From positions 1 through 61,298 of the forward strand of contig JAEZKE010000017.1 in the NCBI GenBank assembly GCA_023436175.1: a DNA stretch of 61,298 nucleotides, read 5' to 3'. Positions 1 through 8,915 of the stretch are shown here, piece by piece; positions within the stretch are counted from its first letter, which is position 1, and every line of letters starts with the position of its first letter. A model generated the notes under the pieces. The model was not told where the DNA came from and searched no databases. It saw only the letters and a program-made list of their open reading frames with translations. A program made the translations under genes and the position numbers. The stretch comes from Methanobacteriota archaeon. GTDB lineage: Archaea; Methanobacteriota; Methanobacteria; Methanobacteriales; Methanobacteriaceae.

Positions 1-98
1 TGCCCTCCAAAGTGCACTCCGCCTGTTTCCTGACTTATAATGTCATTTATTTTTTTATTCATTGCTGTGATGACTCTGTGCAGTTGTTCAGCTTTCAT
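1..98 (-). CDS. Partial CDS, N-terminal end of an unrecognised protein
   Basis: A minus-strand reading frame opens with ATG at 98 and runs open to the window edge, giving about 32 residues that begin MKAEQLHRVITAMNKKIND and continue through an ISQETGG segment. The residues look like an amphipathic helix followed by a normal globular start. No strong ribosome site precedes the ATG. I do not recognise the family. The gene lies downstream of the histidine kinase in the same direction, with about 100 bases between them. The call rests only on the clean open frame and a protein-like composition. Confidence 0.45.
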   Translation of the reverse strand, partial: MKAEQLHRVITAMNKKINDIISQETGGVHFGG

Positions 99-204
99 GG
101 ATATACATTAATTGAAGTTATTAAAATCATTTTTTCAATTTTGAGAAGGGAATGGATCATTATTTGTATAAAATTAAAAACCAGATAAAATCTTTGATTA
201 GTCA

Positions 205-1821
205 TTAATCAACGCTTTTTAGTTTAGCAACTAATGGGATAGTAAAATAAAACGTAGAACCGTAACCTGGAGAAGATTCAACCCATATATGACCTCCGTG
301 CCGATCTATAATTTTTTTTACAATTGCAAGGCCGATTCCAGCACCTTCATACTCTCCAACTGCATGTAATCTTTTGAATACTTCAAAAATTATATTAAGA
401 TACTGGTCTTCAATTCCTATACCATTATCTTTTACAGAAAAAATCCATTCATTGTCATGTTTTTTTGCTGAAATATGGATTTTTGGTTTTTCATCTCTTT
501 TTTGGAATTTTAATGCATTATCAATTAAATTCCGGAACACAATCACTATTTGACATTCATCGGCAAAAATTATGGGGAGTGGATCATGGGTCACTTCAGC
601 AGGGCACTGGTTTATTGAATACTGTAGATTGGATAAAGCAGTATCAAGTGCCTTTTTAGTGTTAACTTCTTTAAATTTGTCACCTTTAGCTTCAACCTGG
701 GAGTAGTCCAGTAAACCTTTAATCATGCTTTTCATTCTCTTTGCATCACTGACCATATATTCAAGAAACTCATCAGCGTCAGAGTCCAACTGTCCTTTAT
801 ATCGTCTTTCTATAAGCTGGGAATAACTGGCTATTGTTCGAAGGGGTTCCTGCAAATCATGACTTGTAATGTAGGTAAAACTCTGTAATTCTTTGTTTGA
901 GCGTTCTAATTCTTCTAAATTTTTCTTTAACTCATTATTTGCTTCTTTACGCTCTCTATCAGTTTTATTAAGGGATAGAATACTGTTCCACACAAAAATG
1001 CCCAAAATAATAAGTACTGAAAGGGTATATAGCACTGTCCCGAAAGCTGTATCATAATAACCTAAATTCTGTCCTAATATCCGTAACCACCCAAAAACTA
1101 TGGAAATAATTGCCAGCACAAATAGAATTCTGAGTCCAAATATGCTCCCATATTCTCCACTGGTTAATACCTTCATAAAGCCAGTTTCAGGACGTGCAAT
1201 AAGAACGGCAAAAGATATTAACATAAATCCTATTCCTGCATAAATGGAAGTTGCAGTATAGGTGGATATCTGGTAAAATTCTGGTGCATCATATAAATAG
1301 CCTAAAAGAACCATTAAAGAGAGTATACTCCCTAAAATCATTAAATACGGGGTAGGGGCGCGCTCATGTATTTTTTTATCAATAATTAAAAGTGCAGAAC
1401 CGATTATAATAAATTCAACTGCTCCAATAAATGCTATTCGATTTGGTGAGGAAGTTTGAAGTGCTCCAGATGGTTCTGTAAATAATATTTGATCTATGCC
1501 TAAATTAAAATTGAATAAATGTTCAATAAGGGCAATTAATCCAATTAATAGTACTATAACTGCTAATATTTGTGCAATATATCTATTTCTTTTGCTAATC
1601 CTTTTTGTCTGTTGCAGCCATAAAGAGGCCCCTATTAAAATAAAGCATAATGCAGAATTGAATTTAATGGTAGGAAAGTCAGGGCCAGGACTTTTAAGGA
1701 TGGGGATATTGAAAGCCCAGCCGATGAATATGATAACTCCAATTATAATTATTATAATGCTTAAAATTTCAGAAATTGTTTTTAAATTAGCTCTAAAAGT
1801 AATAGAGTTGCTCAAATCCAT
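205..1821 (-). CDS. Membrane-bound sensor histidine kinase
   Basis: Signal-transducing kinase that would autophosphorylate on histidine and pass the phosphate to a response regulator not present here. The N-terminal half (about 280 residues) has roughly eight hydrophobic helices and no recognisable PAS domain. A short coiled coil rich in E, K and N leads into the HisKA dimerisation helix with the H-box (SHDLQEPLRTI, near residue 325), then an HATPase_c domain with the N-box (RNLIDNALKF), G1 (DNGIGI) and G2 (GAGIGLAIVKK). Upstream ATGs exist as far as 1857, but GAGG lies six bases before the ATG at 1821, so I choose that start. The membrane domain may sense a membrane or small-molecule signal; the ligand cannot be read from sequence. 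Confidence 0.88.
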   Translation of the reverse strand: MDLSNSITFRANLKTISEILSIIIIIIGVIIFIGWAFNIPILKSPGPDFPTIKFNSALCFILIGASLWLQQTKRISKRNRYIAQILAVIVLLIGLIALIEHLFNFNLGIDQILFTEPSGALQTSSPNRIAFIGAVEFIIIGSALLIIDKKIHERAPTPYLMILGSILSLMVLLGYLYDAPEFYQISTYTATSIYAGIGFMLISFAVLIARPETGFMKVLTSGEYGSIFGLRILFVLAIISIVFGWLRILGQNLGYYDTAFGTVLYTLSVLIILGIFVWNSILSLNKTDRERKEANNELKKNLEELERSNKELQSFTYITSHDLQEPLRTIASYSQLIERRYKGQLDSDADEFLEYMVSDAKRMKSMIKGLLDYSQVEAKGDKFKEVNTKKALDTALSNLQYSINQCPAEVTHDPLPIIFADECQIVIVFRNLIDNALKFQKRDEKPKIHISAKKHDNEWIFSVKDNGIGIEDQYLNIIFEVFKRLHAVGEYEGAGIGLAIVKKIIDRHGGHIWVESSPGYGSTFYFTIPLVAKLKSVD

Positions 1822-2150
1822 ATAATTCCTCATAATACTAAAATTAACAGCTACCATTGATTTTATAGTACTTATTATATTTGGAGTATTACTTACATTT
1901 TTTTATTTTTCTAATGGTTAAGCTGTGATTACATCAATAAAACGTAATTATTACAAATAATGCTATTTGAATAATTATTATGGGGTAAATAAACGTAATT
2001 TTGATAATTGTAGTGTATGTGCTGTAATTAAAATATTAGATTTATCTAAATTGCAGTGTTTTAACTTGCACATTAAATCCGGAGGTAGCAACATTTTTCT
2101 AATTTAAAGATCAAATATAACTTGTTTAAGCGGCGATGGAGGGGACTGAT
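1822..2150. promoter_or_regulatory. Divergent intergenic region between kinase and hydrolase
   Basis: About 330 A+T-rich bases separate the minus-strand kinase from the plus-strand hydrolase and must hold both promoters. AATAATTATT-like palindromic blocks and two copies of a taaaCGTAATT motif (near 1938 and 1990) are visible and could bind a regulator. A GGAGGGG ribosome site ends just before the ATG at 2151. No coding frame or RNA gene is apparent. Confidence 0.4.
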
Positions 2151-2894
2151 ATGAAATATATAACATCTAAAAAGAGATTAGTTCTTTTGATAATTTTAGT
2201 AATATTTGCAGTGGCGGCAGCTTCTTTTACATATTATATTTCTGACTATTATCCTGCAGACAGTACGGCTGTAGCTGCACTTAAATCAACCAATTTTTAT
2301 AATGTTTCAGATACAGATAACTCCATTACATTTACTCCTGTTCAAAACAAAAGCAGCACAGGGATAATATTTTATCCTGGAGGTAAAGTCCAACCTGAAG
2401 CTTATTCAGTTATTGCATCTAAACTTGCCTCAAAGGGTTATACTACAATAATCGTAAAGATGCCGTTTAATTTGGCATTTTTCGGCGTTAACAGTGCAGA
2501 TAATGTAATATCTAAGCACCATGAGATCACTTCATGGGTAATCATGGGCCATTCCCTGGGTGGTGTTTTCGCGTCTGAATATGCTGTGAACCATCAGGAT
2601 AAAATTAAGGGAGTTGTATATTTAGCTGCTTACCCTTCGACAAATGCTTCAAATGCCACTTTTAAAGCGTTATCAATCAGGGGATCTCTGGATAATCTTA
2701 CAACAGCCCAGGATATTTCTGATAACAAGAATAAGTTTCCTGCAAATACAGTCTTTATCAATATACATGGTGGTAATCACTACAATAACGGTAATTACGG
2801 CTCCCAAGCTGGAGACAACAATAGTACAATTACTAGAGAACAGCAGCAGAATGAAACTGTGGGTTATATAATTGAGTTTCTCCAGAGCATTTGA
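2151..2894 (+). CDS. Membrane-anchored or secreted alpha/beta hydrolase
   Basis: Hydrolase of the alpha/beta fold (dienelactone hydrolase-like, Abhydrolase_5 type). An N-terminal hydrophobic helix (LVLLIILVIFAVAAASF) after a KKR stretch acts as a signal anchor or signal peptide, so the enzyme should face outward. The nucleophile elbow is GHSLGG (near residue 127) and the likely catalytic His lies in the C-terminal GGNHYNNG segment. The longer frame starts at 2136, but the strong GGAGGGG site fits the ATG at 2151. The substrate is not predictable. It stands alone and is followed by a clear terminator hairpin. Confidence 0.8.
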   Translation: MKYITSKKRLVLLIILVIFAVAAASFTYYISDYYPADSTAVAALKSTNFYNVSDTDNSITFTPVQNKSSTGIIFYPGGKVQPEAYSVIASKLASKGYTTIIVKMPFNLAFFGVNSADNVISKHHEITSWVIMGHSLGGVFASEYAVNHQDKIKGVVYLAAYPSTNASNATFKALSIRGSLDNLTTAQDISDNKNKFPANTVFINIHGGNHYNNGNYGSQAGDNNSTITREQQQNETVGYIIEFLQSI

Positions 2895-2895
2895 A

Positions 2896-2920
2896 ATTAG
2901 CTGATATTGAATCAGCTAAT
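2896..2920 (+). terminator. Hairpin terminator after the hydrolase
   Basis: Arms ATTAGCTGAT (2896-2905) and ATCAGCTAAT (2911-2920) pair perfectly over 10 bp around a five-base loop. They are followed by a T-rich run (ctttatttta) immediately after the hydrolase stop codon. Confidence 0.7.
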
Positions 2921-3182
2921 CTTTATTTTATTAATAAATGCACAGATTATTGAATAAAATAATGTTTAAATATTCATGAATACCGCTCAAAAGTGCTATT
3001 TATGTAAATACGAGCATTATTGGTTATTAAATTTTTTAATTTACATTTTACGTTGTTTAAAACTATTTTTGTAAATTTAAGTTAATAAAGAGGCGAATAA
3101 AATGGAAACTGATATATATTAATAGATTATACAGAAATTTAAGGAATAAATATAATCCATTGAATTTAATCTGGTGAGAAAA

Positions 3183-4268
3183 TTGATTAGATGTCCCCAA
3201 TGCGGAGCTGATAATAAAGAGGGCCACAATTTCTGTGAGTTTTGTGGGGAAAAATTGGTCACCCCTAAATTCTGTACAGAATGCGGTCAAAAAAATGTTG
3301 AGAATGCAAAATTTTGTGAAAATTGCGGAACTCCTTTGGAAACACTTGTATCCGGGATGAAAAGTTCAGAAACTCAAGATAACACAAATAAAGAACTAAA
3401 TAATTCTAATGATGCTGTTTCATTGGATTTAACTCCTGCTGAATCCCTCATGATTTTGAATCATAAAACTTATCAGAGTATACCAAAAGAACTGTTTAAA
3501 GTGACTTTAATTGACCTCATTTTTAAAAATGTTTTCAAATTAGATGTTCAGGAAGTTGAAAAAAAGGGCATATTTGGCAGTAAAATTGTTAAGAAGACTT
3601 ACTTGCTGGAGGGGAAAAAGTTCAGAATGCCACTTAAACCTCATGAAGAGGTATTTCGAAAACACCTACCACGTAAGGCGGATAGTAAAAGACTTAAAAA
3701 GCTTCAACAGCGTGTTTACAAGACATATCATAACAATTATGCCCAGAAAAAACTGCTGGAACCACTATCTTTAGAAGGTTTCTTTGAGGTGGAAAAGAAA
3801 TTTTTAGGAAAAAAATATTCATTAAGCAGTAAGGGAATGGAAACACGGCAAATAATCATGGAATTAAAAGATGAAGGAAAAAATCTGGAAAGTTGGATAG
3901 AATCAGATCCTGAAAGAGCTAAAGCTTACCTGCTAATGGGAGGATCAAACATATTCCTAACTGATGATTATTATTTTGACTGGTTTAAGAATAACTCTAA
4001 AAAAATAGGCGCATTATTCATTGGCGCAACAGCTGTAAGTACTGCATATGCATTTAGAAAAATTCGATGGTATGGTGCATTTAAGCACTCACATGGTATA
4101 GACTTCGATGACTTTGACGATTTTGATAGTTTTGATGACAGCTTTAGCGATATATTTTCAGATGTTAGCACATTTGATATATTTGATTCCATGGATTTCA
4201 ACGACTTCGATTCTGGATTTGACAGCGACGGGTTCGATGGAGGAGATTTTGGCGGGGGTGGCGATTGA
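3183..4268 (+). CDS. Double zinc-ribbon protein with Asp/Phe/Gly-rich tail
   Basis: The N-terminus holds two zinc ribbons: CPQCGADN with CEFCG, then CTECGQKN with CENCG, in the first 55 residues. A linker leads to a globular region (about residues 85-260) with no family I recognise, then a weak hydrophobic stretch (IGALFIGATAVSTAYAF). The C-terminal 55 residues are almost only D, F, S and G, repeating DDF and ending GGDFGGGGD. This is a low-complexity acidic-aromatic tail, probably disordered or a protein-interaction segment. A GTG at 3174 would add three residues, but GGTGA at 3173-3177 looks like the ribosome site for TTG 3183. The tail resembles the GGxGGGG endings of some membrane-stress proteins, but function is unknown. 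Confidence 0.75.
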   Translation: MIRCPQCGADNKEGHNFCEFCGEKLVTPKFCTECGQKNVENAKFCENCGTPLETLVSGMKSSETQDNTNKELNNSNDAVSLDLTPAESLMILNHKTYQSIPKELFKVTLIDLIFKNVFKLDVQEVEKKGIFGSKIVKKTYLLEGKKFRMPLKPHEEVFRKHLPRKADSKRLKKLQQRVYKTYHNNYAQKKLLEPLSLEGFFEVEKKFLGKKYSLSSKGMETRQIIMELKDEGKNLESWIESDPERAKAYLLMGGSNIFLTDDYYFDWFKNNSKKIGALFIGATAVSTAYAFRKIRWYGAFKHSHGIDFDDFDDFDSFDDSFSDIFSDVSTFDIFDSMDFNDFDSGFDSDGFDGGDFGGGGD

Positions 4269-4333
4269 AGCTGTCCTCAGATATATGTCTAAAACTGTTC
4301 CTAATCCATTTTTAAATAAATTAAACAATTTTT

Positions 4334-4948
4334 CTATTTTATTAACAAATGGATGCTCTGATTGAAGAAATAAAGCGCGAATATAACGAGTACTGCCCCT
4401 AAAATTCTCATTATGTAAAGATAAGGCCTTCCTGTAATGAATTCGCGGGATTTACCTGCAGCGAATGCCAGAACTATTTTTGAACCCACTAAAAGAATAT
4501 AAAAACCTATAATAAACATTAATGGGGCTAAAATACTGCCTGTGTAAGCGGTTATGATTATAGGCCCACCGACAGTTATCCAGAATAGGTATGGGGCGGG
4601 ATTTAAAAAGTTGACTGTTGCTCCTTTTTTAAGTGATTTTGGCTCATCTGCTCCAATATCTTCAGTTAGTTCTCTTGTTTTGAAGCTTTCATAGGCCATA
4701 TAAAGTAAAAATAAACCTCCAAGAAGTGATATGATGCCTAAAATTGAGCTGTATCCTGCAACAAATGATAAGAAGAGCAGGGATATTGCTATAATTGGCA
4801 GGTCTGTAATCAACGGGGAGAATGCGACTTTTATGCCTTCTTTGTGCCCGTGTTTTAGGGTTTGGGATAGGAGGAGGATGAGTAATGGGCCTGGTGAAAG
4901 GCCAGAGTAGAGGCCGAGGGTGATTCCTGCGATGAGTAGTTCGAACAT
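4334..4948 (-). CDS. LysE/RhtB-family amino acid exporter
   Basis: Integral membrane protein of about 204 residues with six hydrophobic helices, the normal size and topology for the LysE translocator superfamily. The N-terminus carries the family signature GLSPGPLLILLLSQTLKHG, and a second conserved segment LNPAPYLFWITVGGP follows midway (residue 115 region). It would export an amino acid or a similar small metabolite using the membrane ion gradient. Start ATG 4948 follows a TGGAG site. It is convergent with the zinc-ribbon gene and has no operon partners, so the substrate cannot be inferred. Confidence 0.85.
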   Translation of the reverse strand: MFELLIAGITLGLYSGLSPGPLLILLLSQTLKHGHKEGIKVAFSPLITDLPIIAISLLFLSFVAGYSSILGIISLLGGLFLLYMAYESFKTRELTEDIGADEPKSLKKGATVNFLNPAPYLFWITVGGPIIITAYTGSILAPLMFIIGFYILLVGSKIVLAFAAGKSREFITGRPYLYIMRILGAVLVIFALYFFNQSIHLLIK

Positions 4949-5137
4949 GATTATGGCTCCATTAATTAGTTTAAACGGGAGTATATCAAAATTATAAACA
5001 ATTTTAAAACATTGTTTTTATATTCTTATTAAAACAGCTATTTTTTGATATATATTTTTATATTATGATATTTTAATGATAAATAGTAGATAAATTGTTC
5101 TTTATTAGTTGGATTTTACATTTATGGTAGTGATAAA

Positions 5138-7189
5138 ATGTCTAAAGCATTAGATGATCTTTTAGAAGAAGCAGATAGTTTATTTAATAATGACATGCGT
5201 CTTAGAACGTTTAAATCTAAACCAATATATGAAAAAGCACTTGAAAAAGCAATTCGTGATGATAGTAAGTTAGAAATAGAGTATATTAAAGCTAGATTAG
5301 CAGTTTTAGCTGAAGATTGGAAAAATGCATTGAAACATTTTAATAAAGCAATAAAATTGGATCCTTTTTTTGTAAAAGGTTATAATAATAAAGGAAATGT
5401 TTTACGCGAATTGGGACGTCCTGATGAAGCAATGGAAGCTTATAGTAAAGCTTTAGAGATTGATCCTGAAGATTATGGTTCTTGGTTAAGTAAAGGTCAT
5501 ATTTTTTCTAATAAAAGAAAATTTAGAGAAGCTTTAGAATGTTATGAAAAATGTTTACAAATTAACCCTAAATGTGATATAACATGGAATTCTATGGGAA
5601 TTGTTTTTAGACACATGGGTAATTATAAAAAAGCTTTGGAATCATTTGATAAAGCTCTAGAGATTAATAAGGAATATGATTATGCATGGAACAATAAAGG
5701 TAATATTTTTTTCAGTATAAGGCGATATGAAGAAGCATTAAGTTGTTTTAACAAAGCTTTGGAAATTAATCCAAAATCAGATTTAGCATGTGCTAATAAA
5801 GGGAAAGTACTTAATAAATTGGGTAGAAATGAAGAAGCCATAAAATGTATAGATAAATGTCTTAAAATTAACCCTAAAAGTAGGGTTCTCAGATTTAGAA
5901 AAAATTCAATTTTGATGAATACAGATAAATTTGATGAGGCACAAGAAGATAGGGGAAGACTCTATTCTGAAGAAAAAGAAGATATAAAGAAATCAGAATT
6001 ACCTGAAGATGAAAAAAAAGGGAAAATCTTAGAAATAGATGTTCAAGACGAGATTATTAAAGAATTAAAGGATGATTATAAAAAAATTCTCGAAGCTAAA
6101 AATGAGAATGAAAAAAAACTTGCTAGTTCTTTGGATCCTAGAAATAAGCCAATTCAAGATAATTTTTTAATAGTTTTAAGAAGGTGGAATTCATATACTC
6201 CTACTATTCCTACCGGAACAGATTCAAATTTAGGTGGAGGATATTTTATTAGATGGTGCGGAAAAGGAATAGTTATAGATCCAGGATTTGATTTTTTAGA
6301 TAATTTTTTTGCAAATGGATTCGTAATCGATGATATAAATGCTGTAATTATAACTCACGCACATATTGATCATTGTGTTGATTTTGAATCTTTACTTACT
6401 TTAATATTTGAATACAACGAGAAAAATGATAAAAAAAAGAGTATAGACGTTTTTATGAACTTAGGTACTATAAAGAAGCTTTTAGGATGGATTCCTTTAG
6501 ATGAAAATGGAGATAATGCCAAAATAAAGCATATATATCCTTTAGAAAAGGAAGTTACCTACAATCCTGAAGGTTATAACCTAAAAATAACAGCTAAGGA
6601 TGCAATTCATGATGAAATTTTAAGTACAACTTATTCTGTTGGTGTTTTACTTGAATTATACGGAATTGGAGAATATACTAAACGTAATCCTTTTAAAATA
6701 GGGTATACAAGTGATACAGGGCATAGTGATTATATTGAAAGGCAATATAGGGGAGTAGATATAATAATTACTCATCTTGGTTCTATTGAAGAAGATGATT
6801 TTAATCCATCTATTAAGAATACAGAAGGAAATCATTTAATGTTAAAAGGAGTAATATCAACTATTTATAAATCAAAAGCAGATCTAGCTATTGTTTCGGA
6901 ATTTGGGGAAGAATTAGGCGAACATAGAAATACTATTGTTAAAGCTTTAAATAAAGTTTTTTTAAGTAAAGATATGGCCAGTTGTCTTACAGGAGATATT
7001 GGGCTTAAAGTAAGAATTCCTGATCTTGATGTAAAGTGCTATTATTGTAGTAGGAGACGTAAAAAGGATGTATATGTAAAATTAGATAATATTTTGGAAA
7101 ATATAGATCCTAAAAATAAATCTAAAAAAAGTATTATTCATTTTTGTAAAGATTGTGAAAGAGTATATGAGCAATTTAATGAGGAGTAA
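5138..7189 (+). CDS. TPR repeat / metallo-beta-lactamase fusion protein
   Basis: A 683-residue three-part protein. Residues 1-60 are helical. Residues 60-265 hold about six tandem TPR units with the usual W/Y-N-G-A-P spacing (AWNNKGNIFFSIRRYEEAL is typical). A charged linker follows, then an MBL-fold hydrolase (about 340-620) with the metal motif THAHIDHC near residue 405, a later TSDTGHSDY segment and another His in LGEHRNT. The C-terminus has two CxxC pairs (CYYC and CKDC), likely a zinc ribbon. The MBL part should be a metal-dependent hydrolase, nuclease-like or phosphodiesterase-like, while TPRs bind a partner. It stands alone, and its A+T-rich, short-word coding style differs from neighbours such as 2151-2894, which suggests recent acquisition. 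The substrate is unknown. Confidence 0.8.
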   Translation: MSKALDDLLEEADSLFNNDMRLRTFKSKPIYEKALEKAIRDDSKLEIEYIKARLAVLAEDWKNALKHFNKAIKLDPFFVKGYNNKGNVLRELGRPDEAMEAYSKALEIDPEDYGSWLSKGHIFSNKRKFREALECYEKCLQINPKCDITWNSMGIVFRHMGNYKKALESFDKALEINKEYDYAWNNKGNIFFSIRRYEEALSCFNKALEINPKSDLACANKGKVLNKLGRNEEAIKCIDKCLKINPKSRVLRFRKNSILMNTDKFDEAQEDRGRLYSEEKEDIKKSELPEDEKKGKILEIDVQDEIIKELKDDYKKILEAKNENEKKLASSLDPRNKPIQDNFLIVLRRWNSYTPTIPTGTDSNLGGGYFIRWCGKGIVIDPGFDFLDNFFANGFVIDDINAVIITHAHIDHCVDFESLLTLIFEYNEKNDKKKSIDVFMNLGTIKKLLGWIPLDENGDNAKIKHIYPLEKEVTYNPEGYNLKITAKDAIHDEILSTTYSVGVLLELYGIGEYTKRNPFKIGYTSDTGHSDYIERQYRGVDIIITHLGSIEEDDFNPSIKNTEGNHLMLKGVISTIYKSKADLAIVSEFGEELGEHRNTIVKALNKVFLSKDMASCLTGDIGLKVRIPDLDVKCYYCSRRRKKDVYVKLDNILENIDPKNKSKKSIIHFCKDCERVYEQFNEE

Positions 7190-7219
7190 TTGCAATTATT
7201 ATTTTATTTTTAAGTTATT

Positions 7220-7600
7220 TTAAATAAATTTTATAATAAAATTTAAAATCACAACGGCAGCCAAAACCCAAATCAACACAATAATCAAAGCCACAACCCT
7301 GCTTTTAGGTATTCCCTCACTGAACTTTGTTTTTGCATTTTCTATATGTTCATCTATTATCTCTTTGGGAACCATTTTAAGTAAAATAGGAATTCCCACA
7401 GTTATCAACAGAAAATCATCGAGATAACCTAGTACTGGTATAAAATCGGGGATTAAGTCAATTGGGCTTAAAAGATAGGCAATAACCAAAATAATAACAA
7501 CTTTAATGCGCAATGGAACTTTTGGGTCTTTATAGGCTAAATAAAGTGCATAAGTTTCTATTTCAAATTTTTCTGCCATAGCTTTCCAGTTTTTGAACAT
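7220..7600 (-). CDS. DUF1232 (YkvA-family) membrane protein
   Basis: Small protein of 126 residues with the DUF1232 core: a hydrophobic helix followed by YLLSPIDLIPDFIPVLGYLDD, the hallmark of this family, then more hydrophobic stretches and a C-terminal membrane helix (VVALIIVLIWVLAAVVIL). Members are small membrane proteins of unknown role found across bacteria and archaea. The length is normal. Start ATG 7600 has a GGATG site upstream. It is convergent with the TPR-MBL gene. Confidence 0.85.
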   Translation of the reverse strand: MFKNWKAMAEKFEIETYALYLAYKDPKVPLRIKVVIILVIAYLLSPIDLIPDFIPVLGYLDDFLLITVGIPILLKMVPKEIIDEHIENAKTKFSEGIPKSRVVALIIVLIWVLAAVVILNFIIKFI

Positions 7601-7795
7601 AAAGACATCCTGATGAAGAATCTGTTAATTTAAATTCATTAGATAAGATTTCGTATTTATAGCCAAATATTGTTTTTAGAGTTTTATGAATTTTATTAGT
7701 ATAAACAACAAGTTTTTTATTACATAATTCACATAAATAACTTCCTGCGCATACCTAAAATAATTGCGCAGGGACACATGTGGAGGTGTGATTGC

Positions 7796-8014
7796 ATGAA
7801 AATAAAGTTAGGAATCATCCTGCTTGCATTTTTAGCTGCGGTAGGGTTTTCTGGAGCAATGGCAGCTCAACATGTAGAAGAAGGACACAGCAACAAACAT
7901 GCCCACGGACCACCTAGAAGTAACATCTCAAAAATAACCAGTACAAACAGGTGTCATAACTCCAGTAAATGCCATTTGAAATTGTTCCAGAAGAGTGATA
8001 AACTGATAAAATAA
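7796..8014 (+). CDS. Small secreted His-rich protein, possibly frameshifted
   Basis: A GGAGGTG ribosome site precedes ATG 7796. The product starts with a signal peptide (MKIKLGIILLAFLAAVGFSG, then AMA/AQ cleavage-like) followed by a His-rich stretch (HVEEGHSNKHAHGPP). After about residue 45 the frame reads into an unlikely Cys/His/Lys-rich end. In another frame from about 7943 the codons read VQTGVITPVNAI and stop at TGA, which looks more protein-like, so a small indel may have changed the C-terminus. The His-rich segment suggests metal binding outside the cell. I know no named family. Confidence 0.55.
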   Translation: MKIKLGIILLAFLAAVGFSGAMAAQHVEEGHSNKHAHGPPRSNISKITSTNRCHNSSKCHLKLFQKSDKLIK

Positions 8015-8127
8015 GTAAATGGTTTTTGGAAGTGCTTGTTTAAGGGGAATTTATCTTCATTTCTATTTTTTTTTAATTGTAGTTTATCCTTGGGTAGTAT
8101 TTAAAAATCTCATTTTAAAACCAAATC

Positions 8128-8191
8128 TTTATATATTATTTCTAACTATGGTTAAATATTCAACCATCGGTTGAAAGTCCAAATCATGGTT
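8128..8191 (+). promoter_or_regulatory. Promoter and TetR-type operator of the 8224 regulator
   Basis: A TATA box (TTTATATATTA, 8128-8138) lies about 25 bases before overlapping inverted repeats: ATGGTT at 8148-8153 with AACCAT at 8162-8167, and CAACC 8161-8165 with GGTTG 8169-8173. Another ATGGTT is at 8186-8191. The repeats cover the expected transcription start, which fits repression of the regulator and following hydrolase by the TetR protein itself. Confidence 0.6.
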
Positions 8192-8223
8192 AAAAAATGA
8201 TGATCAAAAAGTGGTGGTAAGGG

Positions 8224-8865
8224 GTGTCTATTAAAGAACTGAAGAAAAAAGAGAAGGAAATGAAGCGTAATTATATTATGGAGTCGGCTCAGAAGCTATT
8301 TTTAAGTAAAGACTACGATGAAGTTTCAATGAACAGCATAGCTAAAGAAGTAGGAGTAAACAAGGCCACACTTTATTATTATTTCAAGAACAAAGAAGCT
8401 TTATACTTTGCTATAGTCTTACAGAATGTCCATATTTTAGTTAAGATGGCTAAAAAAGAAATAAAGAAGGGTAATACTGGTTACGAGAAGATTTTATTGT
8501 ATGGAAATGCAATGGACGAATTTTCAACTGGATATCCTGGTTGTTTAAAGCTTTTATATGGTCCACAATCTTCTAAATTTGATATAGATAATTTGAGCAG
8601 TAGTGAAGAATATAAAAAGGTAATGGGGATTCTTAAAGATTTAATGTTTATCATGAGGGATTTGATACAATCTGGAATTGATGATGGTACAATTCGAGAA
8701 GATGTTAACCCAATGGAAGCAGCAGTTTTGATGTCGTTGATCTCTCAGAGTATGTCGAATATGAGCTGTCTCTATAAAGACATGCTGAAAAGTGAGGGAG
8801 TCAGTGAACAGGAGTTTGCAATGGATATAAAGGGTTTCATGCATTATATGCTCAAAAAAAGTTAG
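8224..8865 (+). CDS. TetR/AcrR-family transcriptional regulator
   Basis: One-component repressor with an N-terminal helix-turn-helix (VSMNSIAKEVGVNKATLYYYFKNKEAL reads as the classic TetR HTH, in the first 60 residues) and a helical ligand-binding domain to residue 213, the usual family length. GTG 8224 follows a GGTGGTAAGG site. The hydrolase at 8916 follows after 50 bases in the same direction, so the pair probably forms an operon controlled by the operator upstream. The ABC exporter from 9948 could be a further target but has its own promoter region. The effector is probably a small hydrophobic compound by analogy with the family. Confidence 0.9.
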   Translation: MSIKELKKKEKEMKRNYIMESAQKLFLSKDYDEVSMNSIAKEVGVNKATLYYYFKNKEALYFAIVLQNVHILVKMAKKEIKKGNTGYEKILLYGNAMDEFSTGYPGCLKLLYGPQSSKFDIDNLSSSEEYKKVMGILKDLMFIMRDLIQSGIDDGTIREDVNPMEAAVLMSLISQSMSNMSCLYKDMLKSEGVSEQEFAMDIKGFMHYMLKKS

Positions 8866-8915
8866 TTCAATTTCTTAAGAGATTTGGAGATTATAATTAA
8901 AAGGAGAAGATGAAA

